NCBI GenBank assembly: GCA_017694995.1
Contig: JADIMB010000067.1
Span: 1 to 41,259 of the forward strand
DNA: 41,259 nt
Origin: Candidatus Cryptobacteroides faecavium
GTDB taxonomy: Bacteria; Bacteroidota; Bacteroidia; Bacteroidales; UBA932
Reading direction: 5' to 3'
Part shown: positions 6,432 to 15,437 of the stretch, in pieces
How positions within the stretch are numbered: position 1 is the first letter of the stretch
Layout of the letters: each line of letters starts with the position of its first letter
Program-made: the position numbers and the translations under genes
The notes under the pieces: generated by a model
Databases searched by the model: none
Told to the model about the DNA's origin: nothing
Seen by the model: the letters and a program-made list of their open reading frames with translations, nothing else

Positions 6432-8829
6432 TGACTTTCACTTCTGCTCCTTTATAATAATGTGACAATATGTCCGTATAAGAGTACCCCTCCGAAGCCA
6501 TCACCGCGGCCCCGATCTGGCACAGGCCCACCCCGTGGCCCCATCCCCGGCCTTCCAGCACCACCTTGTCAAATACCGCGGACGGCAGCTCCCCTGTCCG
6601 CAGGAAGCGTTCTGCAGCCTCCTCCACGTCAGCGGACGGCAACTGCCTGCCGGAAGCGTCATAATAACTCACCACGAACGCAGAGCTCTTGAGATGTGTA
6701 TCTGAAAGGATCTTCCTTATTTCAAGCTCCTTCCCCACCCTTATGGAGTGCTCCGTACCGACGATGCCCACAAGCGAGAGCCTTCCTGAAGCGCCCCGTT
6801 CCACAGGGAGGATGGCGAGCAGTCTTCCTATCTGCGTACCCAGCTTCCCGGATATGAGGGCAGAAAGCTCCCCGGCGCTGTACTCCGTCTTCCAGCGGAA
6901 GAAATCCTCCGTCTCCAGATCGTAGTCGTTGAGCACCTGGGCAAGCACTTCCCTGTCGGCGGTGTCGCAGAACGGGGCGGCTCCGGCAGCCCTGCTGTCC
7001 TCCACACTCTGCAGATACGGATAGTCGTCATCCTCCCAGCAGGTGGAATACCTTTCCGTCACTCCTCCGCAGCATTTGGAGAACCTCGCGTCACAGATAT
7101 CATCCCCGTACTTGAGGACCTGTCCCCATGTGGCATCCACAGCTTTCCTGACTGTAGCCCCTGCTGCCCTGGTAAGGCCCTGATACCGCTGGCAGTGGTC
7201 ATCGGCGCAGACATCAAACAGGCTGTGGTCTTCCTGCCCGTACCATCTGACATGGTCAGGAAGCATATTGGAGTCCGGCTCATGACATACAGGGTCCTCG
7301 TGACGCTCCGAGTCCAGGTATGTCACTACAGCCGGCAGTGTATCCACCCCCTCAGGGAAGCCGGCCCCCGCTCCGCGGCGGCCGTGCGCCCCGTCCCGGG
7401 CCATGATCCTGGACATGACCCAAGACCTGGATATGACGGCATGGGCCTTCAGGAATTCCTCTGAAGCGGTGGATTTCATTTCGGAGGATATCACACTCAG
7501 GAGATAGTCCTCCACTCCCACTATATTCACCGCCACAAGCCTGTCCTTGCCCGTGATGATTTTCAGGGAGCCGGCGAACTTCTGGTTCTCCTTCCTCTCC
7601 CAATGGAAATCCACGCCGATGGTAACTCCGTAAAGCACAAAAGACGGCTCGGCAAACATCATCGACGGTGTCTGAGCATCGAAGTACAGCTCGTCATACA
7701 GGGCCCCGTCATATTCTATCTTCCCGTCACGGAACTCGGCAAAGCGCGGGCCTGCCCCGTCAGAGAGTATCTCGAACTCTATCCTTGCGGCACTCATGAT
7801 GCCTACAGAAAGCTGCGGCTGGGTCCTGGTAAGGCGCCACAGCACGCCTTTCTCCTGCTCCTCGTCCAGAGAGACTTCAGAATACACCTCCTCCAGAAGG
7901 GCAGGCGTCATTTTCCGGAAGTCCTCCTCACGCGGGGTGACCACCACACCTGCCATATCCGCACATCCTGGACTGATCATCAGATGCCCTTCCCCCGTGG
8001 AGAAATAGTGATGCGGCCTGTGGCTTTTACGGAATATGACCACAGACCTGAACTCGCCCTGGCTGTACCATGACAGCAGGTTGAACATAGGCTCATGCCC
8101 TTCCTCCTGCACAGGTGCGCAGTCCAGAAGCCTGTAGAACATCTTCGCGGCCGACTTGGAGGTGGCGGCCCTCATCACGAATATGCCCCTGTTGAATTTC
8201 CTGTAGTGGAAGAGCTCGGCATCCTGTACGGCAGTAAGGTAGACAAGAGGGCATGATCCGTCCGGAGTGCCGTGCATATCCTGCACGGCCGTGCCATGGA
8301 GCGTGTCCAGGACAGCGTCTATGTCGCACTCAAGAGGCATCTGGCCTCTGGATGCCGCCTGGAAGTGGAAATGGTCAGGTGCGGAAGCCCCGCAGCGCGG
8401 CCCGTTATAGAACACTGTAAATCCGCCGAGGGCCCTGGCAAGGTCAAGCATGTCCACATACCTTTTCCAAATGTTCTGGTCGACATGCCTGTCCGATGCT
8501 ATCACCAGATGCGAGGCGAATATCGGATAAGGATTGACAAGGATGTCATATTTCTTGGACTTGCGCCCCTCGAACTTCATGCTAATCTGCTGCCCAGGCC
8601 TGTTCTCCCTGCACAGGAAGCACTTGCGGGCCCGAACCGCCCCGGCGCTGACATCAGCTGCCGTCGAGACTATCCTGGCGGGGTTGAACTGCAGCCGTAC
8701 CTCCAGCCCTCCGATCCGCATGGAGCGGGTGTGCACTTTCTTCAGGGCCCTGTAGTTGTCACAGGCCGCAGGCCACTGCGACAGCTGGTCGTTGATGAAT
8801 TTGTCTATAGGTTTCCTCTTGTTCTTCAC
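6424..8829 (-). CDS. DUF4922 (GalT/Ap4A-phosphorylase-like) - SpoIID/LytB fusion protein
   Basis: 801 residues with two parts and no signal peptide. The N-terminal ~330 residues carry C70-x2-C73 (KCFLCRENRP) and H153-F-H155-F-Q157 (DHFHFQA). This is the CxxC plus HxHxQ layout of the zinc and catalytic sites of GalT-type nucleotidyltransferases and phosphorylases. Residues ~340-801 resemble SpoIID/LytB: VEDYLLSVISSEM with Glu450 as candidate catalytic acid, KAHAVISRSW, a Cys/His site at DVCADDHCQRYQG (H545, C546), and GWGHGVGLCQIGAAV (762-776). SpoIID cleaves denuded glycan strands in sporulating Firmicutes, but this organism is not a spore former. Lack of a signal peptide leaves its compartment unclear. 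It sits between a glycosyltransferase (3 nt) and an AmpG-like permease (8-nt overlap). Confidence 0.8.
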   Translation of the reverse strand: MKNKRKPIDKFINDQLSQWPAACDNYRALKKVHTRSMRIGGLEVRLQFNPARIVSTAADVSAGAVRARKCFLCRENRPGQQISMKFEGRKSKKYDILVNPYPIFASHLVIASDRHVDQNIWKRYVDMLDLARALGGFTVFYNGPRCGASAPDHFHFQAASRGQMPLECDIDAVLDTLHGTAVQDMHGTPDGSCPLVYLTAVQDAELFHYRKFNRGIFVMRAATSKSAAKMFYRLLDCAPVQEEGHEPMFNLLSWYSQGEFRSVVIFRKSHRPHHYFSTGEGHLMISPGCADMAGVVVTPREEDFRKMTPALLEEVYSEVSLDEEQEKGVLWRLTRTQPQLSVGIMSAARIEFEILSDGAGPRFAEFRDGKIEYDGALYDELYFDAQTPSMMFAEPSFVLYGVTIGVDFHWERKENQKFAGSLKIITGKDRLVAVNIVGVEDYLLSVISSEMKSTASEEFLKAHAVISRSWVMSRIMARDGAHGRRGAGAGFPEGVDTLPAVVTYLDSERHEDPVCHEPDSNMLPDHVRWYGQEDHSLFDVCADDHCQRYQGLTRAAGATVRKAVDATWGQVLKYGDDICDARFSKCCGGVTERYSTCWEDDDYPYLQSVEDSRAAGAAPFCDTADREVLAQVLNDYDLETEDFFRWKTEYSAGELSALISGKLGTQIGRLLAILPVERGASGRLSLVGIVGTEHSIRVGKELEIRKILSDTHLKSSAFVVSYYDASGRQLPSADVEEAAERFLRTGELPSAVFDKVVLEGRGWGHGVGLCQIGAAVMASEGYSYTDILSHYYKGAEVKVNG

Positions 8830-8832
8830 AGA

Positions 8833-10275
8833 CTAAGCCTCCTTCATTCTCCGCCGGGCCTCAATCTCGCAAGTGCGGATCCAGTCCTTGTAGAAATTAT
8901 TGGCATTGACCTTCTCTATCCCCAGTGCGGCATCGGAGTTGCCTTCCCATCTCCGGCAGAAGTACACCGGGTCATATATCCTTCCGATACGGTATTCCCT
9001 GCTTATCCTGAGTCCCGCCGCATAGTCTTCCCCATAGCTTGTATCAGGGAAGCATCCTGTCTGTCTGAGCACAGGGACAAAGAACGCGCGCGGGGCCCCC
9101 AGGCCATTTACTCTCAATGCATTGTTCCTTCCGTTGTCAGGAGTCCATTCTTTATGGTCTATGACACCCGGAGGTATAGGATCAAGGTTGAAGTCAGTCA
9201 TGCTGTAAGAGCCAATCACCATGGCACAGTCCTGGCGGCCGAATTCGGATACAATCCGCTCAAGTGTCCCGGGCCCGCTGTATAGGTCGTCACTGTCCAG
9301 CTGCACGGCATATTTGCCGCACTCGGGACTGTTCACCGCCAGATTCCAGCATCCGCCTATACCGAGCCCCCTGCGCTCCGGGACCAGATGCACCAGCCTG
9401 GACTCCGAAGATGCAAGCTCCTCCAGAAGCTCAGATGTGCCGTCCGTGGAGTGGTTGTCGACCACTATCACATTGTAGCTGAAGCTACATTCCTGTGAAA
9501 GAGCGCTCATGACGGCATCCTTTACGGTCTTCACCCTGTCAAGCACAGGGATGATGACTGAGGCTGTGACAGGGAAGGCCCCCGGGTCATATTCCACTTC
9601 GGATACGCTTTTGAACTCAGGCTCCAGATATGCCCCTATGGACTTCAGGTGCTCCAGGCAGATCTGCTCCATCTCCTGCTGGACCTGCCTGTTCTTCGGG
9701 TCCACATAATCAAACTGCTTCTGGCCTGACTTCCTGTGGTCCGTCTCCACTTCCGTATATAAGAACTCATTGATATGCACTATGTTACGCATCATCAGAC
9801 GGAGTTCATACAAGGCTCCCCATTGTCTGTCGCAGGACATCTGCCCCACTGCTCTCCTGAAGGAACGTGTACGGAATACAAGCACCGAACCGAAATCGAA
9901 GTCATCCCTCAGCGCGCCTTTCTGGCAGGCAATCAGGGGATGCTTCCGCCTTTCCGTCCGGCCTCCTTCAGTAAGGATTTCGTCATAATGGTCGGCATAT
10001 AGCATATCCGCCCCCGTGTCTTCGGCTATCCGGACAATCCTGTCCAGAGCCATATATCCCATCTCCAGGCACAACGGCTTGGTATACAGGAGGACATATT
10101 CGGATTTGGCAGCAGATGCCACGGACCTCAAAGTCGCTGTAGAACAGAAAGAATGCTGCGGCATGACCGTGACACCGTCAAAAGAGCCGCTTGCAGACAG
10201 AGAATCAAGTGTACAGGAAAAGGCCTGTTCACTGGACATAGGTAAGATAAAGCACTCAATTCCTGGCATTTTCAT
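8833..10275 (-). CDS. Two-lobed family 2 glycosyltransferase
   Basis: 480 residues. Residues ~238-440 are a canonical GT-A/GT2 domain: [39 protein letters not shown], and metal-binding LDSDD at 326-330. The first ~200 residues look like a second, more divergent GT-A lobe, with [15 protein letters not shown] and ADHYDE at 94-99 in place of a clean DxD. The donor and acceptor cannot be read from sequence. It is cytoplasmic, with no membrane helix. Its stop lies 3 nt before the DUF4922-SpoIID start and its own start 23 nt after the Nudix gene, so all three are almost certainly co-transcribed. A role in envelope glycan synthesis or modification is an inference from this context. Confidence 0.8.
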   Translation of the reverse strand: MKMPGIECFILPMSSEQAFSCTLDSLSASGSFDGVTVMPQHSFCSTATLRSVASAAKSEYVLLYTKPLCLEMGYMALDRIVRIAEDTGADMLYADHYDEILTEGGRTERRKHPLIACQKGALRDDFDFGSVLVFRTRSFRRAVGQMSCDRQWGALYELRLMMRNIVHINEFLYTEVETDHRKSGQKQFDYVDPKNRQVQQEMEQICLEHLKSIGAYLEPEFKSVSEVEYDPGAFPVTASVIIPVLDRVKTVKDAVMSALSQECSFSYNVIVVDNHSTDGTSELLEELASSESRLVHLVPERRGLGIGGCWNLAVNSPECGKYAVQLDSDDLYSGPGTLERIVSEFGRQDCAMVIGSYSMTDFNLDPIPPGVIDHKEWTPDNGRNNALRVNGLGAPRAFFVPVLRQTGCFPDTSYGEDYAAGLRISREYRIGRIYDPVYFCRRWEGNSDAALGIEKVNANNFYKDWIRTCEIEARRRMKEA

Positions 10276-10298
10276 GAATATTTACAGCCTGTCCGGCG

Positions 10299-10895
10299 CT
10301 ACAGCAGGGCAAGCAAGGTCTTTTTTATTCTGACGAATTCCTGCTCGAAGTTAGGTGTCATCACGTCCATGCCAATGCTCCGCTCTATCTCGTCCATCTC
10401 CCACCACCTTCCTTCGTCCACCTCATCCCGGTCCGGGGAAAGGGTGAAGGCACCTACTGCGGCAAATACATTGACAAGCTCCTTCTCAATCCGTGACTCG
10501 AACACATAGGAGCACAGGTAGACAGGGTTGAATTCCTTGAATCCCAGTTCTTCGGAAGCCTCCCTGTACAGGGCTTCCAGCAGCATTTCACCATAGTCGA
10601 CATGGCCGCCCACAGCCGTATCCCACTTTCCTGGCTGGATATCCTTCTTCATGGAGCGCTTCTGAAGATAGAGCCTGCCGAAACGGTCGATTATATGCAG
10701 ATGCACCACGGGATGGAGCACTTTCGATCCGCTGTGGCAGTACTGCCGGGAAGCAATCCCTTCCACAAGCCCCGAAGGATCCACTACGGGGAACATCTCC
10801 TTACGCCCGGGCTCCAGGGCCACGGCAGCAGCATCCCCGGCCCTGCGCGGAGGCAGTACCGGCGGCATGTCCAAAGGATAGATCAGATCAAACAT
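10299..10895 (-). CDS. Nudix hydrolase
   Basis: 198 residues from the ATG at 10895 (MFDLIYPLD). In-frame starts at 10901 and 10916 exist, but they lie deeper in the upstream gene, so I take the shortest overlap (8 nt). The Nudix box is complete: GHVDYGEMLLEALYREASEELGF fits GX5EX7REUXEEXGU. The segment before it (HIIDRFGRLYLQKRS...GKWDTAVGGH) resembles the YfcD/isopentenyl-isomerase-like Nudix subgroup. It probably hydrolyses a nucleoside diphosphate linked to another moiety. Its position beside a glycosyltransferase and a GalT-like protein makes a nucleotide-sugar plausible but unproven. Confidence 0.85.
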   Translation of the reverse strand: MFDLIYPLDMPPVLPPRRAGDAAAVALEPGRKEMFPVVDPSGLVEGIASRQYCHSGSKVLHPVVHLHIIDRFGRLYLQKRSMKKDIQPGKWDTAVGGHVDYGEMLLEALYREASEELGFKEFNPVYLCSYVFESRIEKELVNVFAAVGAFTLSPDRDEVDEGRWWEMDEIERSIGMDVMTPNFEQEFVRIKKTLLALL

Positions 10896-11592
10896 AGGCA
10901 TATATCCATACCGCACCTATCACCAGCACTATTCCCAGGATAAGGGCCTTCACCGCCATCCTGGACGGCTTCCCGCCGAAAGGGCCGCTGTCCACCGCAT
11001 CGGAAAAAAAGATGAACATGGCCGGAAGGCAGGCGGCTGCAAGCAGCAGATCCTCCGGGATATTGAAAAGCACTATCTTGGTCATCGACAGGAGCGCCCA
11101 GTGCATTATGAATATGAAGGCGAAGAAATTCACCTTCCTGTTGAACGCCATGAGCATGCCGAGCATATAAAGGGCCACGGCGCTCGGAAGCATAGGCGTG
11201 GTCATCTCCGGGAATGTCATCCCCCTGAGCAGAGAGACCACAGGGTATACAAGAGGGAGCAGGATCATTATCACGCCCCACGGCCTGTATTTCCCTGATT
11301 TCTGGAAAGATGAGTAATGCGTAGCCAGGTCATACACCCATGATGCAGCCACAAGGCACCAGAAGATGGCCATCACACTTGAATGCTCCCTTGAGGCAGC
11401 GAACTTCAAGTAGTACACGAAGGCTATCCACAGAGATTCCAGCACCATCAGCACCTTGGTCGCTATCTTGGCCCATGTGCAAGGGCGGAACCAGAGGATG
11501 AGTGTCAGTACGGCCGCCACAGTGATGAAGGCCAGCTGGTAAGGCCATGTGGCCGCGTTATATTCAGCTATCGAGTTCCAGAAAATTTCCAT
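10888..11592 (-). CDS. DUF6064-family integral membrane protein
   Basis: 234 residues, almost entirely hydrophobic, with roughly seven transmembrane segments and a short basic loop near residue 205 (GGKPSRMAVKA). The start MEIFWNSIAEYNAATWP is the recognisable opening of the DUF6064 family of small bacterial membrane proteins of unknown function. It follows the ThrE C-terminal half by 3 nt and overlaps the Nudix gene by 8 nt. No catalytic motif is visible and I assign no function. Confidence 0.7.
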   Translation of the reverse strand: MEIFWNSIAEYNAATWPYQLAFITVAAVLTLILWFRPCTWAKIATKVLMVLESLWIAFVYYLKFAASREHSSVMAIFWCLVAASWVYDLATHYSSFQKSGKYRPWGVIMILLPLVYPVVSLLRGMTFPEMTTPMLPSAVALYMLGMLMAFNRKVNFFAFIFIMHWALLSMTKIVLFNIPEDLLLAAACLPAMFIFFSDAVDSGPFGGKPSRMAVKALILGIVLVIGAVWIYAYV

Positions 11593-11595
11593 ATT

Positions 11596-12093
11596 CTACA
11601 GATATTTTGAGCCTCTGGTCATAGAGTTGGCCCTCTCCCTGAGCAGGAACACAGGAAGGGTCGCACCCACGGCAAGCATGAATATGACACTGAAGGCAAC
11701 AGCCCCGTTGAACATCATCGACTGCAGATATTCGCTCCCTTGCGTCGGAGAAGATATGTTCTGCAGGAACATTATAAGTGAGAACACAGTCTTGTAGGCA
11801 TAGGTACCCGGGACCATGGGCAGCAAGGCCGGGATGTACAGCACTGTCATCGGACAGAACACCCTGCGGCCGAACCACACGCTCCCTGTCCCAATAATGA
11901 AAGCCGCCACCAGGGAGGCCGAAGCTATGTCCACCCCGAGGAATGTCATCAGGCAGTACCGCGCGGCATGTCCCACGGCGGCCAGGACGGCAATATACTT
12001 GAACGCCCTCAGAGGCGGGTCGGAAATGGCCCCGAACCCCATTGCAGCTATTGCTGCGAAAAAGCCATCGGCGAGAATATCCACTGCTATCAT
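11596..12093 (-). CDS. Threonine/serine exporter, ThrE C-terminal half (ThrE_2/DUF3815)
   Basis: 165 residues with about five transmembrane segments. The core IIGTGSVWFGRRVFCPMTVLYIPALLPMVPG is characteristic of the small membrane half (DUF3815/ThrE_2) of ThrE-type exporters. In Corynebacterium ThrE the two halves are fused, but in many bacteria they are separate adjacent genes, as here. It overlaps the N-terminal-half gene by 4 nt (ATGA), implying translational coupling and a complex between the two products in the inner membrane. The substrate (Thr/Ser or other) is inferred from the family only. Confidence 0.85.
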   Translation of the reverse strand: MIAVDILADGFFAAIAAMGFGAISDPPLRAFKYIAVLAAVGHAARYCLMTFLGVDIASASLVAAFIIGTGSVWFGRRVFCPMTVLYIPALLPMVPGTYAYKTVFSLIMFLQNISSPTQGSEYLQSMMFNGAVAFSVIFMLAVGATLPVFLLRERANSMTRGSKYL

Positions 12094-12857
12094 AACAGAC
12101 TGTCTTTAACCAACATAAGTGTACCTGACATCCCTATCGCAATGCATACGATGAGCATCAGGGCATTGACAAGGCGGCTGATCCCTATCTGGATATGGCC
12201 GTCAGTTATGTCTATCACTCCGTTTATGAGCGGGACCCCCGGCACCAGATACAGTACACTTGTGGCAAGGGCTATCTCCGCCGACTCGATTCCCAGAGAC
12301 AGGGCGGACGAGGCACAGAGCGAAGCAACGAAAGCGGAGACGATGAACACTATATAGTGATTCACCCCGCGTCTTGTAAGATGCTGCCTGGTGAAAAAAC
12401 CCACAAGGGTGGATGTGAAGACTATCAGCATGGCCCACACCCCACCTCCGAAAAGCCGGCAGAAAGAGGCGTTCGCCAGTCCCACCATGAAAAGCACGAA
12501 CCACGGGTTGATCTTCGGCTTTGAAATCAGCCCGTCGAATTTGTGGCGGATGGCCTCAAGCGACATGTCATTGTCATAAGCGGCCCAGCTGAGAGCGCTC
12601 AGGTCCGCATTCCATTCGAAGCTTATAGGGAAGCCGGGTATATCGAGCACCCTGGTGCTCATAGTGGACCCGCCCTTCTCGCATACAGTCAGAGTGGCTG
12701 TCTTCTGAGAGGTGTGGATACGCACCTCCGTACCGAGGGCCTCGCCTATACGCTTACTGTTACGCACGACGCGGGAAGTATGCACCCCCGCGCCGAGCAT
12801 GTGTGTCACATACCTGGATATGAAATCCGCTATGTCGTTTACGTATTCCTGTGTCAT
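12090..12857 (-). CDS. Threonine/serine exporter, ThrE N-terminal half (DUF1212)
   Basis: 255 residues. A soluble N-terminal domain of about 120 residues (FISRYVTHMLGAGVHTSRVVRNSKRIGEAL) is followed by about five membrane segments including LYLVPGVPLINGVIDITDGH, the DUF1212 hallmark. It pairs with the small half encoded next, with a 4-nt overlap. It begins 5 nt after the stop of the YidE-like transporter gene and so belongs to the same run. Together the two would form a ThrE-family amino acid exporter in the inner membrane. Confidence 0.87.
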   Translation of the reverse strand: MTQEYVNDIADFISRYVTHMLGAGVHTSRVVRNSKRIGEALGTEVRIHTSQKTATLTVCEKGGSTMSTRVLDIPGFPISFEWNADLSALSWAAYDNDMSLEAIRHKFDGLISKPKINPWFVLFMVGLANASFCRLFGGGVWAMLIVFTSTLVGFFTRQHLTRRGVNHYIVFIVSAFVASLCASSALSLGIESAEIALATSVLYLVPGVPLINGVIDITDGHIQIGISRLVNALMLIVCIAIGMSGTLMLVKDSLL

Positions 12858-12862
12858 AAATA

Positions 12863-14560
12863 TTAAGCTACGGCTATCAGTATCAGCAGCTGTGCCACAA
12901 GCACCCTCATGAACATCGCCAGAGGATATACAGTCGCATAGCTTACTGAAGTATAATCAGTCCCGTATGCATTCTGCGCAAAAGCAAGCACCGGAGGGTT
13001 GGTGCAGCTTCCGGAAAGGAGACCGCATATCTGGTAGAAGTTCAGCTTGAATACAAGCCTTCCCAGCAGGGCGATTACAAATGTAGGTATGACTGTGATA
13101 AGAGCACCGTAAAGTATCCACCAGTAACCTCCGTTCACGATGGAACTTACGAAATTCTCACCTGCTCCCAGACCGACAGCAGCAAGGAAAATGGAGATAC
13201 CCAGCTCACGCAGCATCATGTTTGCGCTGACAGTCGTATATGTCGTGATCTTGAGCTTCGGTCCGAAATAACCGATGAGGATGGCGATGATAAGAGGACC
13301 GCCCGCAAGGCCGAATTTGATGGCCTGAGGTATGCCCGGGAATTTCATAGGGATGGACCCGAGAAGCACACCGAGAGCTATACCGAAGAAGATAGGGATG
13401 AGGTGCGGATGGCTGAGGCTCGACTCGGAGTTTCCGACAGCTTTCGCCACCTTGTCTATGGCGTTGTCCGGACCTACCACCAGAATCGTGTCACCGAGCT
13501 GGAGCGTAAGGTTAGGGTTTGCCACCAGGTCCACTCCCGAACGGGATACCCTTGTGATACTTACTCCGTATGTAGACCTGATCCTGAGTTCCTTGAGTTT
13601 CTTTCCGGTAAGGGATGACTTGGTGATTACCAGCCTCCTCACAGACATGGAAGTATCAAGCCTGTCCCACACCTCCTTAGGCATGTCGATTACCTTTCCG
13701 AAAAGCATTGTCACCACATCGACAGAGCTCTGGGAAGTCACCACCAGCACCTTGTCGTCCTTGTTTATCCTCGTGGTGGCAAGCGGCACTTCCACAGGCC
13801 CGTTCTCCCCGCAGCGCTGGATCCTTGACACGACAAACTTGTTGGTAATCTCCTTGTCGATCTCGACGAGGGTCTTTCCGAAGATGGCAGGGTTCTCCAC
13901 CTGGAAGGCGATACGCACTGCGCTTTCTATCCCGGCTTCCTCTCCGTCCAGCTTGGCCTGCTCCTTGGCAAGGTCCACCTTGAACATGGCCTTGACAATC
14001 ATCAGCACGGCTATCACGCCCAGTACACCGAGCGGATAAGCCACGGCATATCCTGAAGCAAGGGACGCAGAGATCTCGGATGCCCCCACCTCAGAAAGGA
14101 ATGACCCCGAGCTTGTCGCGTCATAGAACGTCTGCTGCGCGGCTCCGAGTCCAGGTGTATTGGTGACAGCTCCGGACATGACACCGGTCAGAGTGACAAG
14201 GCTCTCCCCTGTCACAAGATGTATTACATATGTAGTTATGACTCCAAGCAGCACAAGCCCGATCGCAAGCATGTTCAGCGTGAGCCCGCCTTTCTTGAAC
14301 GAATGGAAGAATCCCGGTCCGACCTGAAGACCGATGGAGAAAACAAACAGGATCAATCCGAACTCCTTAAGGAAGTGCAGCAGGTTCTCGTCTGCACGGA
14401 ACCCGAAATGGCTCAGGACAATACCCACAAATAGAATCCATGTAGTCCCGAGCGAGACTCCTTTTACCTTGAATTTCCCGAGGTAAATACCGGCCGCAAT
14501 CACAAAGGCAAGCAACATTATCGAGTGCCCCGTACCCTGACCGAAAAACAAATCTCTCAT
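12863..14560 (-). CDS. Putative transporter, YidE/AspT family with two RCK_C domains
   Basis: 565 residues arranged as two membrane blocks of about five helices each (~12-200 and ~385-565). These flank a soluble centre of two TrkA-C (RCK_C)-like domains (~210-375; one contains KVLVVTSQSSVDVV, the next LQLGDTILVVGPDNAIDKVAKAVG). Each half carries an AspT-type repeat; examples are GLILFVFSIGLQVGPGFF and GISIFLAAVGLGAGENF. AspT is an aspartate/alanine exchanger, while YidE/YbjL members are mostly uncharacterised. The RCK_C domains suggest ligand gating. It is likely an inner-membrane carrier for an organic anion, substrate unknown. Confidence 0.82.
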   Translation of the reverse strand: MRDLFFGQGTGHSIMLLAFVIAAGIYLGKFKVKGVSLGTTWILFVGIVLSHFGFRADENLLHFLKEFGLILFVFSIGLQVGPGFFHSFKKGGLTLNMLAIGLVLLGVITTYVIHLVTGESLVTLTGVMSGAVTNTPGLGAAQQTFYDATSSGSFLSEVGASEISASLASGYAVAYPLGVLGVIAVLMIVKAMFKVDLAKEQAKLDGEEAGIESAVRIAFQVENPAIFGKTLVEIDKEITNKFVVSRIQRCGENGPVEVPLATTRINKDDKVLVVTSQSSVDVVTMLFGKVIDMPKEVWDRLDTSMSVRRLVITKSSLTGKKLKELRIRSTYGVSITRVSRSGVDLVANPNLTLQLGDTILVVGPDNAIDKVAKAVGNSESSLSHPHLIPIFFGIALGVLLGSIPMKFPGIPQAIKFGLAGGPLIIAILIGYFGPKLKITTYTTVSANMMLRELGISIFLAAVGLGAGENFVSSIVNGGYWWILYGALITVIPTFVIALLGRLVFKLNFYQICGLLSGSCTNPPVLAFAQNAYGTDYTSVSYATVYPLAMFMRVLVAQLLILIAVA

Positions 14561-14604
14561 ATCTTTATACGCTTAGGTTTTAATTATGCTTTTATTCTCC
14601 TCTA

Positions 14605-15339
14605 TCAAAATGTCAATTCCGCGCAAAAAGCCGAGTGCCCGTCCGACTCACCTTCTATATAGAAAGACAGGCCATCAGCAGTCTCTCTGACGGCCCTGTA
14701 GATGGACACGGTATCGCCCGGCCTGGTTTCACGGTTGAAGTTGACCCTGATATCTTTCACGCGCCTTGTGGAAGCAGTCCCGTATCCGACGGCATCCATA
14801 GCCCAGAGTATATACATGGCATTGTTCGTATGCCCGTTCATATCGACATCAGAGTATGAGACCGTATGTGTCCCCGCCATTTCCTTCTGCATGTCCGCCG
14901 GGACCTGGACTTTCCCGCATGGCTCTTCAATGGCATGCTCGCGGCAGACGTCCTCCGTGCTGATTCCGGGATCGCGCACTATCCTCCTGGTGTCAATGTT
15001 GACGACAAGCCATGATGTCGTGGCGGCCACAGCCGGCTTGCCGTCCTGCCCTGTGAGCAGGAAATCCCTGAGGAAGAAAAGCTTCTCCGGGCCCTTATGC
15101 CATGTCGTCAGGTCGACTTCCTCCTTCCATTTCGGATGACGGAAGAAATGTATGTGCATCCTGGAGAGGACCCAGGCCGTCCTGGTGACCTGGAGCCTGT
15201 CATACCCGAATCCCAGTATGTCAGCATGCAGATTTGCAGCCTCCTGGGCCATGTCCATGAACGATGCGGCCTTAAGATACTGGGCGGCATCGGTGTCATA
15301 GCAGGGAATCAGGATGTGCTGACTGTACTTGTTCTTCAT
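14605..15339 (-). CDS. Acyl-ACP thioesterase (FatA/FatB-like)
   Basis: 244 residues forming two hot-dog domains, the usual size of bacterial acyl-ACP thioesterases. The first half has IPCYDTDAAQYLKAASFMDMAQEAA and TTWHKGPEKLFFLRDFLL. The second has SDVDMNGHTNNAMYILW, holding the N168-x-H170-x-N172 layout of the catalytic region. It would hydrolyse acyl-ACP to free fatty acid in the cytoplasm, relevant to membrane lipid homeostasis or fatty acid release. A TAnnTTTG element lies about 32 nt upstream, so it may start the long downstream operon. The next gene begins 44 nt after its stop. Confidence 0.87.
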   Translation of the reverse strand: MKNKYSQHILIPCYDTDAAQYLKAASFMDMAQEAANLHADILGFGYDRLQVTRTAWVLSRMHIHFFRHPKWKEEVDLTTWHKGPEKLFFLRDFLLTGQDGKPAVAATTSWLVVNIDTRRIVRDPGISTEDVCREHAIEEPCGKVQVPADMQKEMAGTHTVSYSDVDMNGHTNNAMYILWAMDAVGYGTASTRRVKDIRVNFNRETRPGDTVSIYRAVRETADGLSFYIEGESDGHSAFCAELTF

Positions 15340-15371
15340 ACTCCGATATGGATTAAAAAATTAAGCGCGTG

Positions 15372-15379
15372 CAAAAGTA
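15372..15379 (-). promoter_or_regulatory. -7 element (TACTTTTG) upstream of the thioesterase gene
   Basis: Minus-strand TACTTTTG fits TAnnTTTG and sits 32 nt before the thioesterase ATG, in an AT-rich gap. A clear -33 box is not visible. Confidence 0.5.
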
Positions 15380-15437
15380 GCATTTAATTTTGTAATAGTG
15401 AAATATAAGATGCCATAATGTGCCAGGAGGACGCCAT

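Noticed and set aside
8272..9285. Open frame of 337 codons on the plus strand
   Set aside because: It is antisense to the DUF4922-SpoIID and GT2 genes, spans their junction and has no recognisable domain.
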